64,000 nt of DNA from Sulfuricurvum sp. 17-40-25 (GCA_002282015.1 NCIJ01000003.1:1-64000), one strand, 5' to 3'. Positions 18,196 through 29,727 are shown, counted from the first letter of the stretch. Translations and numbers: made by a program. The notes: generated from the sequence alone by a model not told the origin.

Positions 18196-19254
18196 CTATT
18201 TGCTGTTTACAGAAGTGGACAAATACGCTTTAACATCGTGCATTAATCCCTCTAAATGGACTTTATACTGATCGAAAAGACTAAAATAGCTCTGTTCTTG
18301 GGTGTCTCGTAATGCCAGTTTCATATTGGAAGCACTTTTGGCCAGAGGATGGGCTCCAATATTTTCACCTACCCCTATAATATCAAGCAGTAAGACATCT
18401 GCCGCTTGAATATTATTGGAACGTAACAGTTCTCCTAATCTGTCAGATGAATTCGAATAGTCCCTCATAAACTCAGCTAATATCTCACGGTAAAACGCGT
18501 CATCGCCTCCACACATATTAAGACCTTTTTTAGTATCTAAATTGTTCGTTATTACTGTTTTTACAGACTCATTTTTATGTGTTTTTTTACCTGTATAGGC
18601 ATAGATCATTTTATACAGGGAGTCCATTCTCAGTGGCTTTGCTAGCTGCTCAGACATCCCTGCATTCTTCATTCTTTGTATATCGTCGGTTGCAGTATCT
18701 CCACTAAGCGCAACTACTACGATATGATCGTATCTAGGGTTTTCTCTAATCATACGTGTTGCTTCAAACCCGTCCATACGTGGCATGTTTGCATCCATCA
18801 ATATCATCACAAAATTCGTATCGTTTAGAAGAATATCCAGCGCTTCTTGACCATCATTGGCCATGACCAGCTCTATACCGCTTCCAGCTAGTAAACCCAA
18901 AATAACTTTTTGATTGATGTGGTTATCTTCTGCAACCAATATTCGCTCACCAGCGAACTCGCAAAAGCTTTCTTTTGTAATAGTTCCATGTTCTGGTGCG
19001 GAGCGCTTTTGGATAGTATGGTCAGTTTTTCGTCTACTGATCGTATCTATGGGCCTCACTTCGGGAATTGGTGTTAGAGACTCAGCCACTTTTTTGCCTG
19101 TTGTCTCTTGGACAACTGCTTGGGCTGTATCCTTTTTTTCTACTACATTACTAGGAGTTTGAGGGATTGAGCTTCTTTTTAACAGGAAGTACAACACTAA
19201 AATCAATACGATGGCGACGGTAGCTATAATCTCTTGTTGAAATTCATTAAACAT
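18196..19254 (-). CDS. Membrane-anchored response regulator with degenerate Hpt-like domain
   Basis: A 352-residue protein: one N-terminal helix (about 9-26), a polar linker, a receiver domain (about 102-222) and a helical C-terminal domain (about 240-345). The receiver has the acidic pair AEDN, phospho-acceptor in LMDANMPRMDGFEA and the Lys in AKPLR, so it looks competent. The tail aligns with Hpt domains, but the usual AHxLKG motif reads LLDIIG in front of VGENIGA, so the phospho-accepting His is lost. No kinase domain is present, so it resembles the C-terminal half of a hybrid kinase tethered alone in the membrane. Function unknown; a phosphate sink or decoy is possible. Confidence 0.78.
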   Translation of the reverse strand: MFNEFQQEIIATVAIVLILVLYFLLKRSSIPQTPSNVVEKKDTAQAVVQETTGKKVAESLTPIPEVRPIDTISRRKTDHTIQKRSAPEHGTITKESFCEFAGERILVAEDNHINQKVILGLLAGSGIELVMANDGQEALDILLNDTNFVMILMDANMPRMDGFEATRMIRENPRYDHIVVVALSGDTATDDIQRMKNAGMSEQLAKPLRMDSLYKMIYAYTGKKTHKNESVKTVITNNLDTKKGLNMCGGDDAFYREILAEFMRDYSNSSDRLGELLRSNNIQAADVLLLDIIGVGENIGAHPLAKSASNMKLALRDTQEQSYFSLFDQYKVHLEGLMHDVKAYLSTSVNSK

Positions 19255-19345
19255 AGGAAACTCTTTTGTTTCTTTAATAATAGCGTATGAACTTTATTTT
19301 TGAACATTGAAGAATGATAATAGGATGTATTTGTGTGAATTATAG

Positions 19346-19375
19346 AAGAGAAAAGAACCTCCGCTAACGCGGAGG
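19346..19375 (-). terminator. Terminator of grpE-dnaK
   Basis: CCTCCGC and GCGGAGG (19358-19364 and 19369-19375) pair perfectly around a four-base loop, 21 bases beyond the dnaK stop. On the minus strand the stem is followed by the T-rich run TTCTTTTCTCTTC. Confidence 0.85.
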
Positions 19376-19396
19376 AAAGATGGAGGAGAAGCTTTA

Positions 19397-21277
<1,881 letters not shown>

Positions 21278-21301
21278 ATTATTTCCTTTGTTAATTATTT
21301 A

Positions 21302-21835
21302 TTAGTTTGCAATTACGACCATTGCATCACGCAAGGTTCGTTCTTTATATTTATACCCTTTTTGGAAGGTATTAACGATCTCTCCGCTCTCGTGAGCGTC
21401 GCTATCAACTTTTTGCACCGCATTGTGGATATCCGGATCAAACGGATGACTCTCATCAACCGGTGTGACTCCATGTTTTTCCAGAACACTGAGCATTTGC
21501 TTGAGTGTCAGTTCAACACCCTCTTGCAACTTTTCCAAAAGTACTGCGGGCTCTGCTTCGATAGCCGTTGCGCCGATTGCCATTGACAATGAATCCACTA
21601 CTGGAATCAAATCTTTGGCAAACTTTTCATTTGAATACTCAAGCGCTTGATATTTCTCACGCTCTAGGCGTTTTTTGATATTATCAAAATCAGCATGTAC
21701 GCGAGCGTACGTATCTTTTAGAGATGCTAATTCTTCTTTGACCAGTGTTAATTCGTCTTTTTCTTCTTGAACACCATTCTCTTCGAGAACGACCTGTTCT
21801 TCAGTTTCTGACGCTTCGTTAATTTCATTTGACAT
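21302..21835 (-). CDS. grpE: Nucleotide exchange factor GrpE
   Basis: Partner of DnaK that speeds ADP release. An acidic N-terminus and long helix (residues 20-75, ending RVHADFDNIKKRLEREK) precede the beta-rich head with HPFDPDIHNAVQ and the family end signature NTFQKGYKYKERTLRDAMVV. The 177-residue length is usual. It heads the grpE-dnaK operon. The repressor gene hrcA, which often precedes grpE in this phylum, is absent from this position; the neighbour is a divergent transporter. Confidence 0.96.
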   Translation of the reverse strand: MSNEINEASETEEQVVLEENGVQEEKDELTLVKEELASLKDTYARVHADFDNIKKRLEREKYQALEYSNEKFAKDLIPVVDSLSMAIGATAIEAEPAVLLEKLQEGVELTLKQMLSVLEKHGVTPVDESHPFDPDIHNAVQKVDSDAHESGEIVNTFQKGYKYKERTLRDAMVVIAN

Positions 21836-21865
21836 AAATTGAAGACCCCTTATTGTTGAAATCTG

Positions 21866-21900
21866 CTAGCATTGTACTACATTGAGTCATATGATGTCAA
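21866..21900 (-). promoter_or_regulatory. grpE-dnaK promoter with degenerate CIRCE-like repeat
   Basis: On the minus strand TTGACA (21895-21900) and TACAAT (21871-21876) form a strong sigma70 promoter with an 18-base spacer. Between and over these elements (21866-21892) two nine-base arms separated by exactly nine bases match the CIRCE consensus at six positions each (ATATGACTC and CAATGCTAG). The promoter is convincing; the operator is only a candidate. Confidence 0.6.
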
Positions 21901-21999
21901 GAGTAATATGAAATATTTTACATAGAATAGTTTAGTCACTTGCTATCAAGTCTGTTTTTACGCCTCAAACTGCTATAATAAGCCAAAAAAAGAGTTCTG

Positions 22000-23409
22000 A
22001 TGAAACAAAACACGTATCGTATTGTTGCCATTCTTTTGTTGTCCCTTTTCACTTATTTTTTATGGATTGTTCCGCCTCCCCTTCATATTGATCCAAAAGC
22101 ATGGAAACTCTTTGCCATTTTTAGTGCGACCATCCTCTCCATACTGCTCAATTTACTTCCTATTATTGCGGCCTCTATCATCGCCTTGGCCGTCAGTGTC
22201 CTAAGCGGGGTGGTTGAACCCTCAAAAGCGTATGCCGGGTTTTCGGAGAGTTTTATTCTCCTCATCGTCGCCGCATTTTTGGTCTCTCATGCCGTACATA
22301 AATCGGGTTTAGGTAAACGTCTATCACTGCACATGATCAAAATTTTTGGAAAATCCACACTGGGATTAGGCTACAGTGTCATACTCACCGATCTATTAAT
22401 CGCCCCTGCATTTCCAAGCAATACCGCGCGTTCAGGTGTTCTTTATCCACTGGTTTACGGTCTCGCACACGACTGCGGCTCCAAAGTGGGCGATGGAACT
22501 CAAAAAAAAGTGGGCAGTTATTTGATGATGACCTCCATGGCAGGGCTTACTGTTTCTTCAGCCCTGTGGCTTACGGCTATGGCTGTCAATCCCGTCGGAG
22601 CAAAAATCGCTGAGACCATGGGAATACATATCACTTTTTCCTCATGGCTTATGGCATCCATAGTTCCCACTTTGATTGCTTTTATGGCAATACCGTGGGT
22701 CTTATACCGTATCTATCCACCCGAGTTGACGCAAACTCCTGATGCGCCGGATAATGCTCAAAAAATGCTGAATATCATGGGGCCAATAAGCCGTAATGAA
22801 TGGATTACCGCTGGCGTATTTTTAGGGATGCTTGTCCTGTGGTCTCTCTCAGGGTTCTTTCCCATTGATAAAGCCGCGGTAGCCTTTGGAGGGCTTGGGA
22901 TTCTCATAGCAACGAGAGTCTTTAGTGTTGAGGACTTTCATACCCAAGGTGAAGCGCTAAGTACCCTCATCTGGTTTGCTATTTTGTTTGCCCTGAGTAC
23001 ACAGCTCGCTGAGATGGGTTTTATGAGTACAGTTGCCAATCACTTCACCTCTTACCTGGTTGGGATGTCTTGGATGACCGTTTACATGTTGCTTATTGCC
23101 CTATATGTCGCCATTCACTATTTTTTCGTTTCCCAAAGTGCCCATTTGCTAGCCCTCTTTGGACTTTTTTTAAGCATCGGGATGAGCGCTGGTGTACCGG
23201 GTGAACTTATGGCAATGATGTTACTGTTCGCAACTAATTTTAATGCCATCATCGCCCCGCAGGGTTCTTCGGCCAATGCTATCTATTTTAGTTCAGGATA
23301 CATCACTGCAAGAGAGATCTATATTTACGGGGGTGCCGTTACGCTTCTCAACCTCCTGATCTATCTTGCTATAGGGACGCCATGGATTTTGGCTATCATT
23401 CATCCATGA
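22000..23409 (+). CDS. SLC13/DASS family anion transporter
   Basis: Inner-membrane carrier of the divalent anion:sodium symporter family (dicarboxylates, sulfate or related anions). The 469-residue protein is hydrophobic throughout, with about 11-12 helices. The motif PAFPSNTARSGVLYPL (about residue 138) is the first substrate/sodium-binding hairpin, and FNAIIAPQGSSANAIYFSSG (about 415) is the repeated second one. The sequence is closer to plastid-type 2-oxoglutarate/malate translocators than to NaS proteins. It shares its stop with the start of the next gene (ATGA). Confidence 0.88.
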   Translation: MKQNTYRIVAILLLSLFTYFLWIVPPPLHIDPKAWKLFAIFSATILSILLNLLPIIAASIIALAVSVLSGVVEPSKAYAGFSESFILLIVAAFLVSHAVHKSGLGKRLSLHMIKIFGKSTLGLGYSVILTDLLIAPAFPSNTARSGVLYPLVYGLAHDCGSKVGDGTQKKVGSYLMMTSMAGLTVSSALWLTAMAVNPVGAKIAETMGIHITFSSWLMASIVPTLIAFMAIPWVLYRIYPPELTQTPDAPDNAQKMLNIMGPISRNEWITAGVFLGMLVLWSLSGFFPIDKAAVAFGGLGILIATRVFSVEDFHTQGEALSTLIWFAILFALSTQLAEMGFMSTVANHFTSYLVGMSWMTVYMLLIALYVAIHYFFVSQSAHLLALFGLFLSIGMSAGVPGELMAMMLLFATNFNAIIAPQGSSANAIYFSSGYITAREIYIYGGAVTLLNLLIYLAIGTPWILAIIHP

Positions 23410-24650
23410 AAACAGCATTTATACGTATAGGCTTATATGGGCTTAAGATCACCCTAGCGTCACTTGCTCTAGCGGGCATCCTCTATATCCTGCTCTTTAG
23501 TGCTTTTGGTAACGCCGTGTTCAAGCCCATGATAGAAAAAAAACTGAGTACTGTTTTTAACACACCCATAACGATCGATACCTTTGTCCTTTCCCACAAT
23601 GCATTAACCCTCCAGTTCCACGATAAACCAGGTAATACTATCGATGTGAAAGGTCAGTTTTCACTCATTACCCTCAACCTCCATGCCCTATACCATGCCA
23701 AAGTCTTGGATACTAGCGGGCTTAATACCATTGGGCTTCCTTTGGTAACCTCAGGTTCACTTAACGGCGGATATGGGCGTATGATAGTGCAAGGCTCCCT
23801 CAATGTATTCGATGGAGATGTCCACTATCGTCTCCAACTTAACCGTTTTAAACCCGCAGATGCCTACCTTTTGCTCATGGGTATTAAATATCAAGACCTC
23901 ATGAAATGGCTCGAGTATCCTCATCAAAGTGCTACATTGCTCACAGGAGAAGTCGATCTGCATGGATTAAACCATCGCGATATCCAAGGCAATGTGACAC
24001 TGCGTACCCGCACGCAAAACTTTTCACCCTCAAAGCTCTCCGATGATAACTCCAGCTTTGACTTTTTGTCTCTATTTACGGATGAGAAGGGTAAAATCCA
24101 ACCCTTTCATCTCAACCTCACCCTAAAGACATCGGTAGATGAGCTGGGTATTTTGGAACAATTTGCTATGCTGCCTCTACGGGGAAATGCTAATTTGAAT
24201 GCCGTTTTAGTAGGCGATCAAGAGCGTCTGGTTTTAGATGCACACACCAATATTGCCAAAAGTTCAACCCGTGCACGTCTACACTGGAAACGCTTGCGCC
24301 CTTCGTACATCTATCTCAATGTAGCTCATGCCAATGCCAACACCTTGTTTCGCCTTTTTTCTTTAGATTCACCTATAGAGGGAAATATCGATTTTAACGC
24401 CGAGTCCACTATGGCCAAAACAACTGCAAAACTTAGCGCGAGTAACGGTATGACCCATCCCGATATCTTAAAACGCGACTATCACCTAACACAACCGCAA
24501 ACACGTTTTAATGCCACTGTTTCGGCTCAAGCCCTGCCCAAAGTCATCCACTATCAAGGCAGTTTCAAATCCGATTTAGCCCGTATCCAGATCGACAATA
24601 CCACCACCCATCAAAATATGTTGCATGATTTGCTGAAAGCCATCCCCTAG
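23406..24650 (+). CDS. AsmA-like membrane-anchored periplasmic protein
   Basis: A 414-residue protein with one N-terminal helix (about 10-32) and a long, beta-rich periplasmic part with repeated strand pairs such as NALTLQFHDKPGNTIDVKGQ and RLVLDAHTNIAKSS. This looks like the AsmA/TamB/DUF748 group of envelope lipid-transport proteins, a tentative call based on general pattern. I use ATG 23406, which overlaps the transporter stop by 4 bp, rather than an earlier in-frame ATG at 23382. Coupling suggests co-expression with the carrier, though a shared role is not obvious. Confidence 0.6.
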   Translation: MKTAFIRIGLYGLKITLASLALAGILYILLFSAFGNAVFKPMIEKKLSTVFNTPITIDTFVLSHNALTLQFHDKPGNTIDVKGQFSLITLNLHALYHAKVLDTSGLNTIGLPLVTSGSLNGGYGRMIVQGSLNVFDGDVHYRLQLNRFKPADAYLLLMGIKYQDLMKWLEYPHQSATLLTGEVDLHGLNHRDIQGNVTLRTRTQNFSPSKLSDDNSSFDFLSLFTDEKGKIQPFHLNLTLKTSVDELGILEQFAMLPLRGNANLNAVLVGDQERLVLDAHTNIAKSSTRARLHWKRLRPSYIYLNVAHANANTLFRLFSLDSPIEGNIDFNAESTMAKTTAKLSASNGMTHPDILKRDYHLTQPQTRFNATVSAQALPKVIHYQGSFKSDLARIQIDNTTTHQNMLHDLLKAIP

Positions 24651-24698
24651 TCTAGTCACCAAAGGGGAGATTTAACCGTTATAGTAGACAATCCTCTC

Positions 24699-26252
24699 AT
24701 GAAAAATCTATCAACCGTTCTCGATTATCACAATCGAACCAAACATCACTCCCACCGATACGCCGCCAGTTTAGGATACATGGACTGGGAGACCCAGCCA
24801 AATCCTTTTCGTTCTTATCATGGTACGCCCAGCATTCCTTTGGTCTTTTCCCATATTGATCCTCCGTATCATCTCCTCTTCTCACCTGATGCTTTACCCA
24901 AAGCACCTACGTGCCTCGAGTCCCTCTCCCATCTTCTGCGCTATTCACTAGGACTTGCCGCATGGAAACAACAAGGTGCTTCGTCATGGGCCCTACGATG
25001 TAACGCTTCTAGCGGAAACCTGCATCCAACCGAGTGTTACGTCATTGCACCACCTACTCCAGGTTTATCAGAGTCCTATACACTGACGCATTATGCACCT
25101 AAAACGCATACGCTGGAAGTACTGCATACCTTTGATGCACCCGTTGAGGGGATGGGTGAAAATGGCTATCTCGTTATTATTAGCTCAGTGATCTGGAGAG
25201 AAGCGTGGAAGTACGGTGAACGCTGTTGGAGATATTGCCAACTCGATGCGGGACATGCCCAAGAATGCCTTCGCCTCAGTGCCAAAAGTCTTGGCTGGAA
25301 CAGCACCCTTATGAGTGCAGACACATCCCAGCTTGCAAAAGTATGCGGATTGGATCAGCTTGATCGATTTCATGCCGATGAGTTGGAATCTGCGGATATG
25401 CTGCTGTGGATTTCCCCCCAAGAAGTTCCAACCGCGCTTGCTCTTCCAACTACTCCGCAGCTTTCTTCCAAAGCCAACGTATTGAGCCCATCCCATCACC
25501 CATGGCCTATTTTGGCCGTCATCGATGAAGCGACACAAGGCAGCTATACCCCATCAAAACCACTGACTACCCAGCGCCTCACACCCCAACCTTCTCGCGG
25601 TTCGGCAGAGATCTTTCTAAAACGTCGCAGTGCGCAAGCCATGGACGGTTCATCCATAACCAAAGATCAATTTGTACAATTACTGGATGCCTGCGATGAT
25701 CTGCACGATACTCCCGATGTTCACTTCGTCCTCTTCGTACATCGTGTTATAGGGATGGAATCCGGTCTGTACCTCTTTGTGCGAAACAGCGATGAACTTA
25801 GTTCTCTTCGTGAATCAGTGAGTTCAGACTATGACTGGAAAGTGCAAGATGTATTGGATAACCGCCTCTTCTTACTGCGAGCTGGCGATTATCGAGGAGC
25901 CGCCAAAATGATCTCCTGTAATCAAGACATCGCCAAAGAAAGCGCATTTAGTATGGGAATGCTGTGCCGCTTTGCCTCAACGCTTGAGGAACAGGGATCC
26001 TATGGGTATAAGCACCTCTACCATGAGTGCGGTGCGTTAGGACAAATGCTCTATTGTGAAGCGACCACTATGGGACTCAGTGCCACGGGTATCGGCTGTT
26101 TCTTGGACGATGAGATGCACCAGCTTCTAGGTATCACTAACGAGCGTTATCAGAGTTTGTACCACTTCACCATCGGTCGTGGTATCGTCGATGTCAGACT
26201 TGCTACGTTAGAACCGTATGCCCATCTCAATCCTTTGTTTGAGCATCTGTAA
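24699..26252 (+). CDS. SagB-type tandem nitroreductase-family dehydrogenase
   Basis: A 517-residue flavoprotein with two nitroreductase-like domains. The first (about 65-240) carries WALRCNASSGNLHPTECYVI, the FMN-binding signature of SagB/ThcOx proteins. The second (about 305-505) carries FLKRRSAQAMDGS and the C-terminal ATTMGLSATGIGCFLDD. SagB enzymes oxidise azolines in thiazole/oxazole peptides, but many stand-alone members have no known substrate. No cyclodehydratase or precursor peptide is seen here. Its last 26 bp overlap comF on the other strand. Confidence 0.85.
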   Translation: MKNLSTVLDYHNRTKHHSHRYAASLGYMDWETQPNPFRSYHGTPSIPLVFSHIDPPYHLLFSPDALPKAPTCLESLSHLLRYSLGLAAWKQQGASSWALRCNASSGNLHPTECYVIAPPTPGLSESYTLTHYAPKTHTLEVLHTFDAPVEGMGENGYLVIISSVIWREAWKYGERCWRYCQLDAGHAQECLRLSAKSLGWNSTLMSADTSQLAKVCGLDQLDRFHADELESADMLLWISPQEVPTALALPTTPQLSSKANVLSPSHHPWPILAVIDEATQGSYTPSKPLTTQRLTPQPSRGSAEIFLKRRSAQAMDGSSITKDQFVQLLDACDDLHDTPDVHFVLFVHRVIGMESGLYLFVRNSDELSSLRESVSSDYDWKVQDVLDNRLFLLRAGDYRGAAKMISCNQDIAKESAFSMGMLCRFASTLEEQGSYGYKHLYHECGALGQMLYCEATTMGLSATGIGCFLDDEMHQLLGITNERYQSLYHFTIGRGIVDVRLATLEPYAHLNPLFEHL

Positions 26253-26808
26253 GCGTTAGACACAGAATCACTTTTTTGCCTTGCGCATGAAGTGTTTCGA
26301 CAGCTTCGCTAAGCGTTGTACCTGTCGTTACAATATCGTCCACCAAAATAACCTCTTCTTCTCCAAACGGTATATAGTTAAATTCTCTAGGGTTCATCAA
26401 ACGTTCTTCGACACTTTTTCCCGCATATTTATGGTGTTTTGTGGCACGCAGTCTTCCGTACAATGGTGTAATAAGGGCAGATTTTAACGCGCGGTTGAGA
26501 ATGGCGGTGTGGGAGTATCCGCTTTGCGCATGATCATCGATACCGATCGAGACCACTTTGCTCTCATAATTCCACTCTTTTGCAAAGTGTTGCATCGAAC
26601 GCTTTGCCATAATCATATAAAGGTAATAGCCCAGATCCGTATGTTTTGTTAAAAGTAGAGGCTCAATATCGCTGTAGGGGAAAAAAGAATAGACAGGAAT
26701 AGACCCCAGAATTTTGCGTTTATAGAGGCTGGGAGTAAGAAAGTTTGCTTGACACGTTTTACACATATGCGAGAAGATGCTCCATCTTTCACACATCATG
26801 CATCTCAT
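26227..26808 (-). CDS. comF: ComF-family phosphoribosyltransferase-like protein
   Basis: A 193-residue protein with an N-terminal zinc ribbon (CMMC at residues 3-6 and CKTC at 16-19) and a PRTase domain with the PRPP loop VILVDDIVTTGTTL (about 152-165). ComF proteins take part in DNA uptake or in handling of imported DNA in competent bacteria; the biochemical role is unsettled. It lies downstream of lepA behind a hairpin-rich gap. The 3' end overlaps the SagB-type gene by 26 bp. Confidence 0.85.
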   Translation of the reverse strand: MRCMMCERWSIFSHMCKTCQANFLTPSLYKRKILGSIPVYSFFPYSDIEPLLLTKHTDLGYYLYMIMAKRSMQHFAKEWNYESKVVSIGIDDHAQSGYSHTAILNRALKSALITPLYGRLRATKHHKYAGKSVEERLMNPREFNYIPFGEEEVILVDDIVTTGTTLSEAVETLHAQGKKVILCLTLTDAQTKD

Positions 26809-26818
26809 AATTAATTCT

Positions 26819-26901
26819 CGAAAAACGTAGTTTTCGTAGCTTTAGGGGGCTGCAAGGGACAATTTGTCCCTGCCACTGAAACGGATGTATTCGTTTTAGT
26901 G
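26819..26901. repeat. Three consecutive hairpins between lepA and comF
   Basis: CGAAAA/TTTTCG (26819-26836), an eight-base perfect inverted repeat AGGGACAA/TTGTCCCT with a one-base centre (26855-26871), and a ten-pair stem CACTGAAACG/CGTTTTAGTG (26874-26901, one G-T pair) fill nearly the whole 107 bp gap. None is followed by a clear T tract on the minus strand. They could be mRNA-processing sites or an extragenic repeat element. Confidence 0.55.
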
Positions 26902-26915
26902 TATAACATAATGGA

Positions 26916-28706
26916 CTAGTCCATTTTGAGAACAGACATAAAGGCTTCTTGAGGAAGTTGCACTTTCCCGATCGCCTTCATCCGTTTTTTACCCTCTTTT
27001 TGCTTATCAAGTAGTTTACGTTTACGAGAGATATCTCCGCCATAACATTTCGCCGTCACGTTTTTACCCATCGATTTAACGGTCTCACGTGCGATAACAC
27101 GATTCCCGATTGACGCTTGGATCGCTACTTCAAAAAGCTGCCGCGGGACGATCTCTTTCATATTACTTACCAATGCTCGTCCACGATATTCCGCAGATGT
27201 GCGTGGAACAATAACGCTCAATGCATCCACCACTTCGCCCGCAACACGAACATCGAGTTTTACCAGATCACCATCCCGAAACTCGATAGGATCGTAGTCA
27301 AAACTCGCATACCCTTTTGAGGTTGATTTGAGTTTATCGTAAAAATCAACAACGATCTCATTCATCGGCATGACATAGATGAGCATGACACGAGTTTCAT
27401 TGAGATATTCCATCTTTTCCTGCATTCCGCGCTTATTGGTCAATAGCGTGATGACATTGCCCAAATAATCCGTTGGCGTGATGACTGTTGCACGAACATA
27501 CGGTTCTTCGATCTTGTCAATAAACTGCGGTTCAGGAAGTTCACTCGGGTTTTGCACTTCGATCATCGTACCGTCCGTTTTGTGCACTTTATACACAACC
27601 GACGGAGCCGTAGCGATGAGATCGAGATTAAACTCTCTCTCCAAACGCTCTTTGATAACCTCCATGTGCAGCATTCCCAAGAATCCTACACGGAAACCAA
27701 ATCCAAGTGCGACAGAGGTCTCAGGTTCATAACTGAGTGAACTGTCATTGAGCTTGAGTTTATCCAGAGCATCCCGTACTGCTTCAAATTCATCCGTATC
27801 GATCGGATACAGACCTGCAAATACAAACGGCTTCGCAGGAGCATACTCGCCTACTGGTTCTTTGGCTGGATTACGAGCATCGGTGATGGTATCACCTACA
27901 CGGATCGTCCCCACTTCTTTGACACCCAGTACGACGATCCCGATCTCGCCGCTTTTTATGCTTTGCGTCTTTTGACGGCGAAGCGGATGCGGGTACATCA
28001 GCTCCAATACCGAATGGTTGTCCCCATTGTGCATCAACTTGATCATCTGACCCATCTTGATCTCACCGTCAAACACACGAACAAGCGCCATAGCACCCTG
28101 ATACGCATCAAACCACGAGTCATAGATAATCGCTTTGGTCGTAGCGGTAGGATCACCCGATGGTGCCGGGATACGGTCTACGATCGCATCGATGAGTTCA
28201 ATGATACCCACACCTGTTTTTGCCGAGATAAGTACCGCATCGGTGGCATCAATCCCGATGGTCGTTTCTATTTCTTCAGCAACACGTTCAGGTTCTGCTG
28301 CGGGAAGATCGATTTTGTTGATAACCGGGATGAGTGTGAGATTATTTTCCATCGCCATGTAGACATTGGCAATTGTCTGCGCTTCAACACCCTGTGCCGC
28401 ATCCACGATAAGCAGTGCTCCATCAGAAGATGCGAGTGACTTGGATACCTCATAGCTGAAATCAACGTGGCCCGGAGTATCGATGAGATTGAGTATATAG
28501 TGTTTACCGTCTTTGACATAATCCAAACGAACGCTTTGCGCTTTGATCGTGATACCGCGTTCTTGCTCGATGTCCATCGTATCCATCATCTGTTTAGTCA
28601 GCTCACGATCACTAACCGCTCCGCATTCTTGAATAATACGATCAGCCAGGGTACTCTTGCCGTGATCAATGTGTGCGATGATTGAAAAGTTGCGAATGTT
28701 GTCCAT
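26916..28706 (-). CDS. lepA: Elongation factor 4 (LepA), ribosomal back-translocase
   Basis: Translational GTPase. G1 is AHIDHGKST (residues 11-19), G2 lies in [11 protein letters not shown]3 is DTPGH (about 77), G4 is NKID (about 131). After the GTPase come EF-G-like domains, and the unique C-terminal domain ends with [20 protein letters not shown] (about 560). Length 596 is normal. The stop codon sits within the palindrome ATGGACTAGTCCAT. Confidence 0.98.
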   Translation of the reverse strand: MDNIRNFSIIAHIDHGKSTLADRIIQECGAVSDRELTKQMMDTMDIEQERGITIKAQSVRLDYVKDGKHYILNLIDTPGHVDFSYEVSKSLASSDGALLIVDAAQGVEAQTIANVYMAMENNLTLIPVINKIDLPAAEPERVAEEIETTIGIDATDAVLISAKTGVGIIELIDAIVDRIPAPSGDPTATTKAIIYDSWFDAYQGAMALVRVFDGEIKMGQMIKLMHNGDNHSVLELMYPHPLRRQKTQSIKSGEIGIVVLGVKEVGTIRVGDTITDARNPAKEPVGEYAPAKPFVFAGLYPIDTDEFEAVRDALDKLKLNDSSLSYEPETSVALGFGFRVGFLGMLHMEVIKERLEREFNLDLIATAPSVVYKVHKTDGTMIEVQNPSELPEPQFIDKIEEPYVRATVITPTDYLGNVITLLTNKRGMQEKMEYLNETRVMLIYVMPMNEIVVDFYDKLKSTSKGYASFDYDPIEFRDGDLVKLDVRVAGEVVDALSVIVPRTSAEYRGRALVSNMKEIVPRQLFEVAIQASIGNRVIARETVKSMGKNVTAKCYGGDISRKRKLLDKQKEGKKRMKAIGKVQLPQEAFMSVLKMD

Positions 28707-28862
28707 ATATTTGATTATCTCATTTATTTAATTATTGTCCTTATTATAGCCAAAAGCGACTTATAGAGGGTCAACCCTTCCTGTTACAACTAATATCGGC
28801 TCAGCAAAACACAATCCATGAATCACTATAATCCAGTCATAAAATTTATTTAAAAGATATTT

Positions 28863-29711
28863 ATGAAAAAGAGTCCTACCATTAAAGTGTGTCTTTTCCC
28901 AGCCGCAGGGTATGGAACACGTTTTTTACCGGCAACCAAATCGATGCCAAAAGAGATGCTTCCCATCCTCACCAAGCCGCTTATCCAATACGGAGTAGAA
29001 GAAGCGATGGATGCCGGTATGCATACCATGGCCATTGTAACAGGACGAGGAAAACGGGCAATTGAGGATCATTTCGATATTAGCTATGAGTTGGAGCACC
29101 AGATCAAAGGGACCAGTAAAGAGAAGATGCTCGCCGATATTCGTCATATTATCGATAAGTGTACCTTCTCTTATACACGGCAAAAAGAGATGAAAGGGCT
29201 TGGTCACGCTATTTTAACAGGAAAACCCCTTATTGGGAATCAGCCGTTTGCCGTTATTTTAGCGGATGATCTCTGTGTCAATAAAAGCCAGGGAGTTTTA
29301 ACTCAAATGGTAAAACTGTATGAAAAATTTAACTGTTCGATTGTCGCTATCGAGGAGATAGATCCGCAAGAAACGGATAAATACGGTGTTATTGCAGGCG
29401 TTGAGATAGAACCGGGTATCTACCGTGTTAGCACCATGGTAGAAAAACCCTCCCCTCTCGATGCTCCGACCAATCTTGCTATCATTGGACGCTATATTCT
29501 CACTCCCGACATTTTTGATATACTGCAACAAACCAAGCCCGGAAAAGGAGGAGAAATCCAAATTACCGATGCCTTGCTGGAACAAGCACTCCAAGGCAAG
29601 GTTATTGCCTACAAATTTAAAGGCAAACGTTACGATTGCGGCAGCATTGATGGATACGTGCAAGCAACCATCGAACTGTATAATGAAATGAAAATAAATA
29701 GGGATCTCTAA
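28863..29711 (+). CDS. galU: UTP-glucose-1-phosphate uridylyltransferase
   Basis: Makes UDP-glucose for envelope glycans. The nucleotide-binding loop FPAAGYGTRFLPATKSMPKE (about residue 12-31) is diagnostic, with VILADDLC (about 137) and the sugar-binding GRGKRAIEDHFD (about 60). Length 282 is normal. It stands alone between divergent lepA and convergent prs; TATAAT near 28824 could be its -10. The stop codon is within the stem of the following hairpin. Confidence 0.96.
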   Translation: MKKSPTIKVCLFPAAGYGTRFLPATKSMPKEMLPILTKPLIQYGVEEAMDAGMHTMAIVTGRGKRAIEDHFDISYELEHQIKGTSKEKMLADIRHIIDKCTFSYTRQKEMKGLGHAILTGKPLIGNQPFAVILADDLCVNKSQGVLTQMVKLYEKFNCSIVAIEEIDPQETDKYGVIAGVEIEPGIYRVSTMVEKPSPLDAPTNLAIIGRYILTPDIFDILQQTKPGKGGEIQITDALLEQALQGKVIAYKFKGKRYDCGSIDGYVQATIELYNEMKINRDL

Positions 29712-29727
29712 AGAAGTCCTTTAGAGA
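29705..29727. terminator. Hairpin between convergent galU and prs
   Basis: TCTCTAAAG and CTTTAGAGA pair perfectly over nine bases with a five-base loop. It covers the galU stop codon and lies eight bases beyond the prs stop, so it may end transcription from both sides. The flanking A/T runs are weak. Confidence 0.55.

Noticed and set aside
23382-23405. Earlier ATG for the AsmA-like gene
   Set aside because: ATG 23406 overlaps the transporter stop in ATGA and leads directly into a lysine-plus-helix membrane anchor; the eight earlier codons lie inside the transporter gene.
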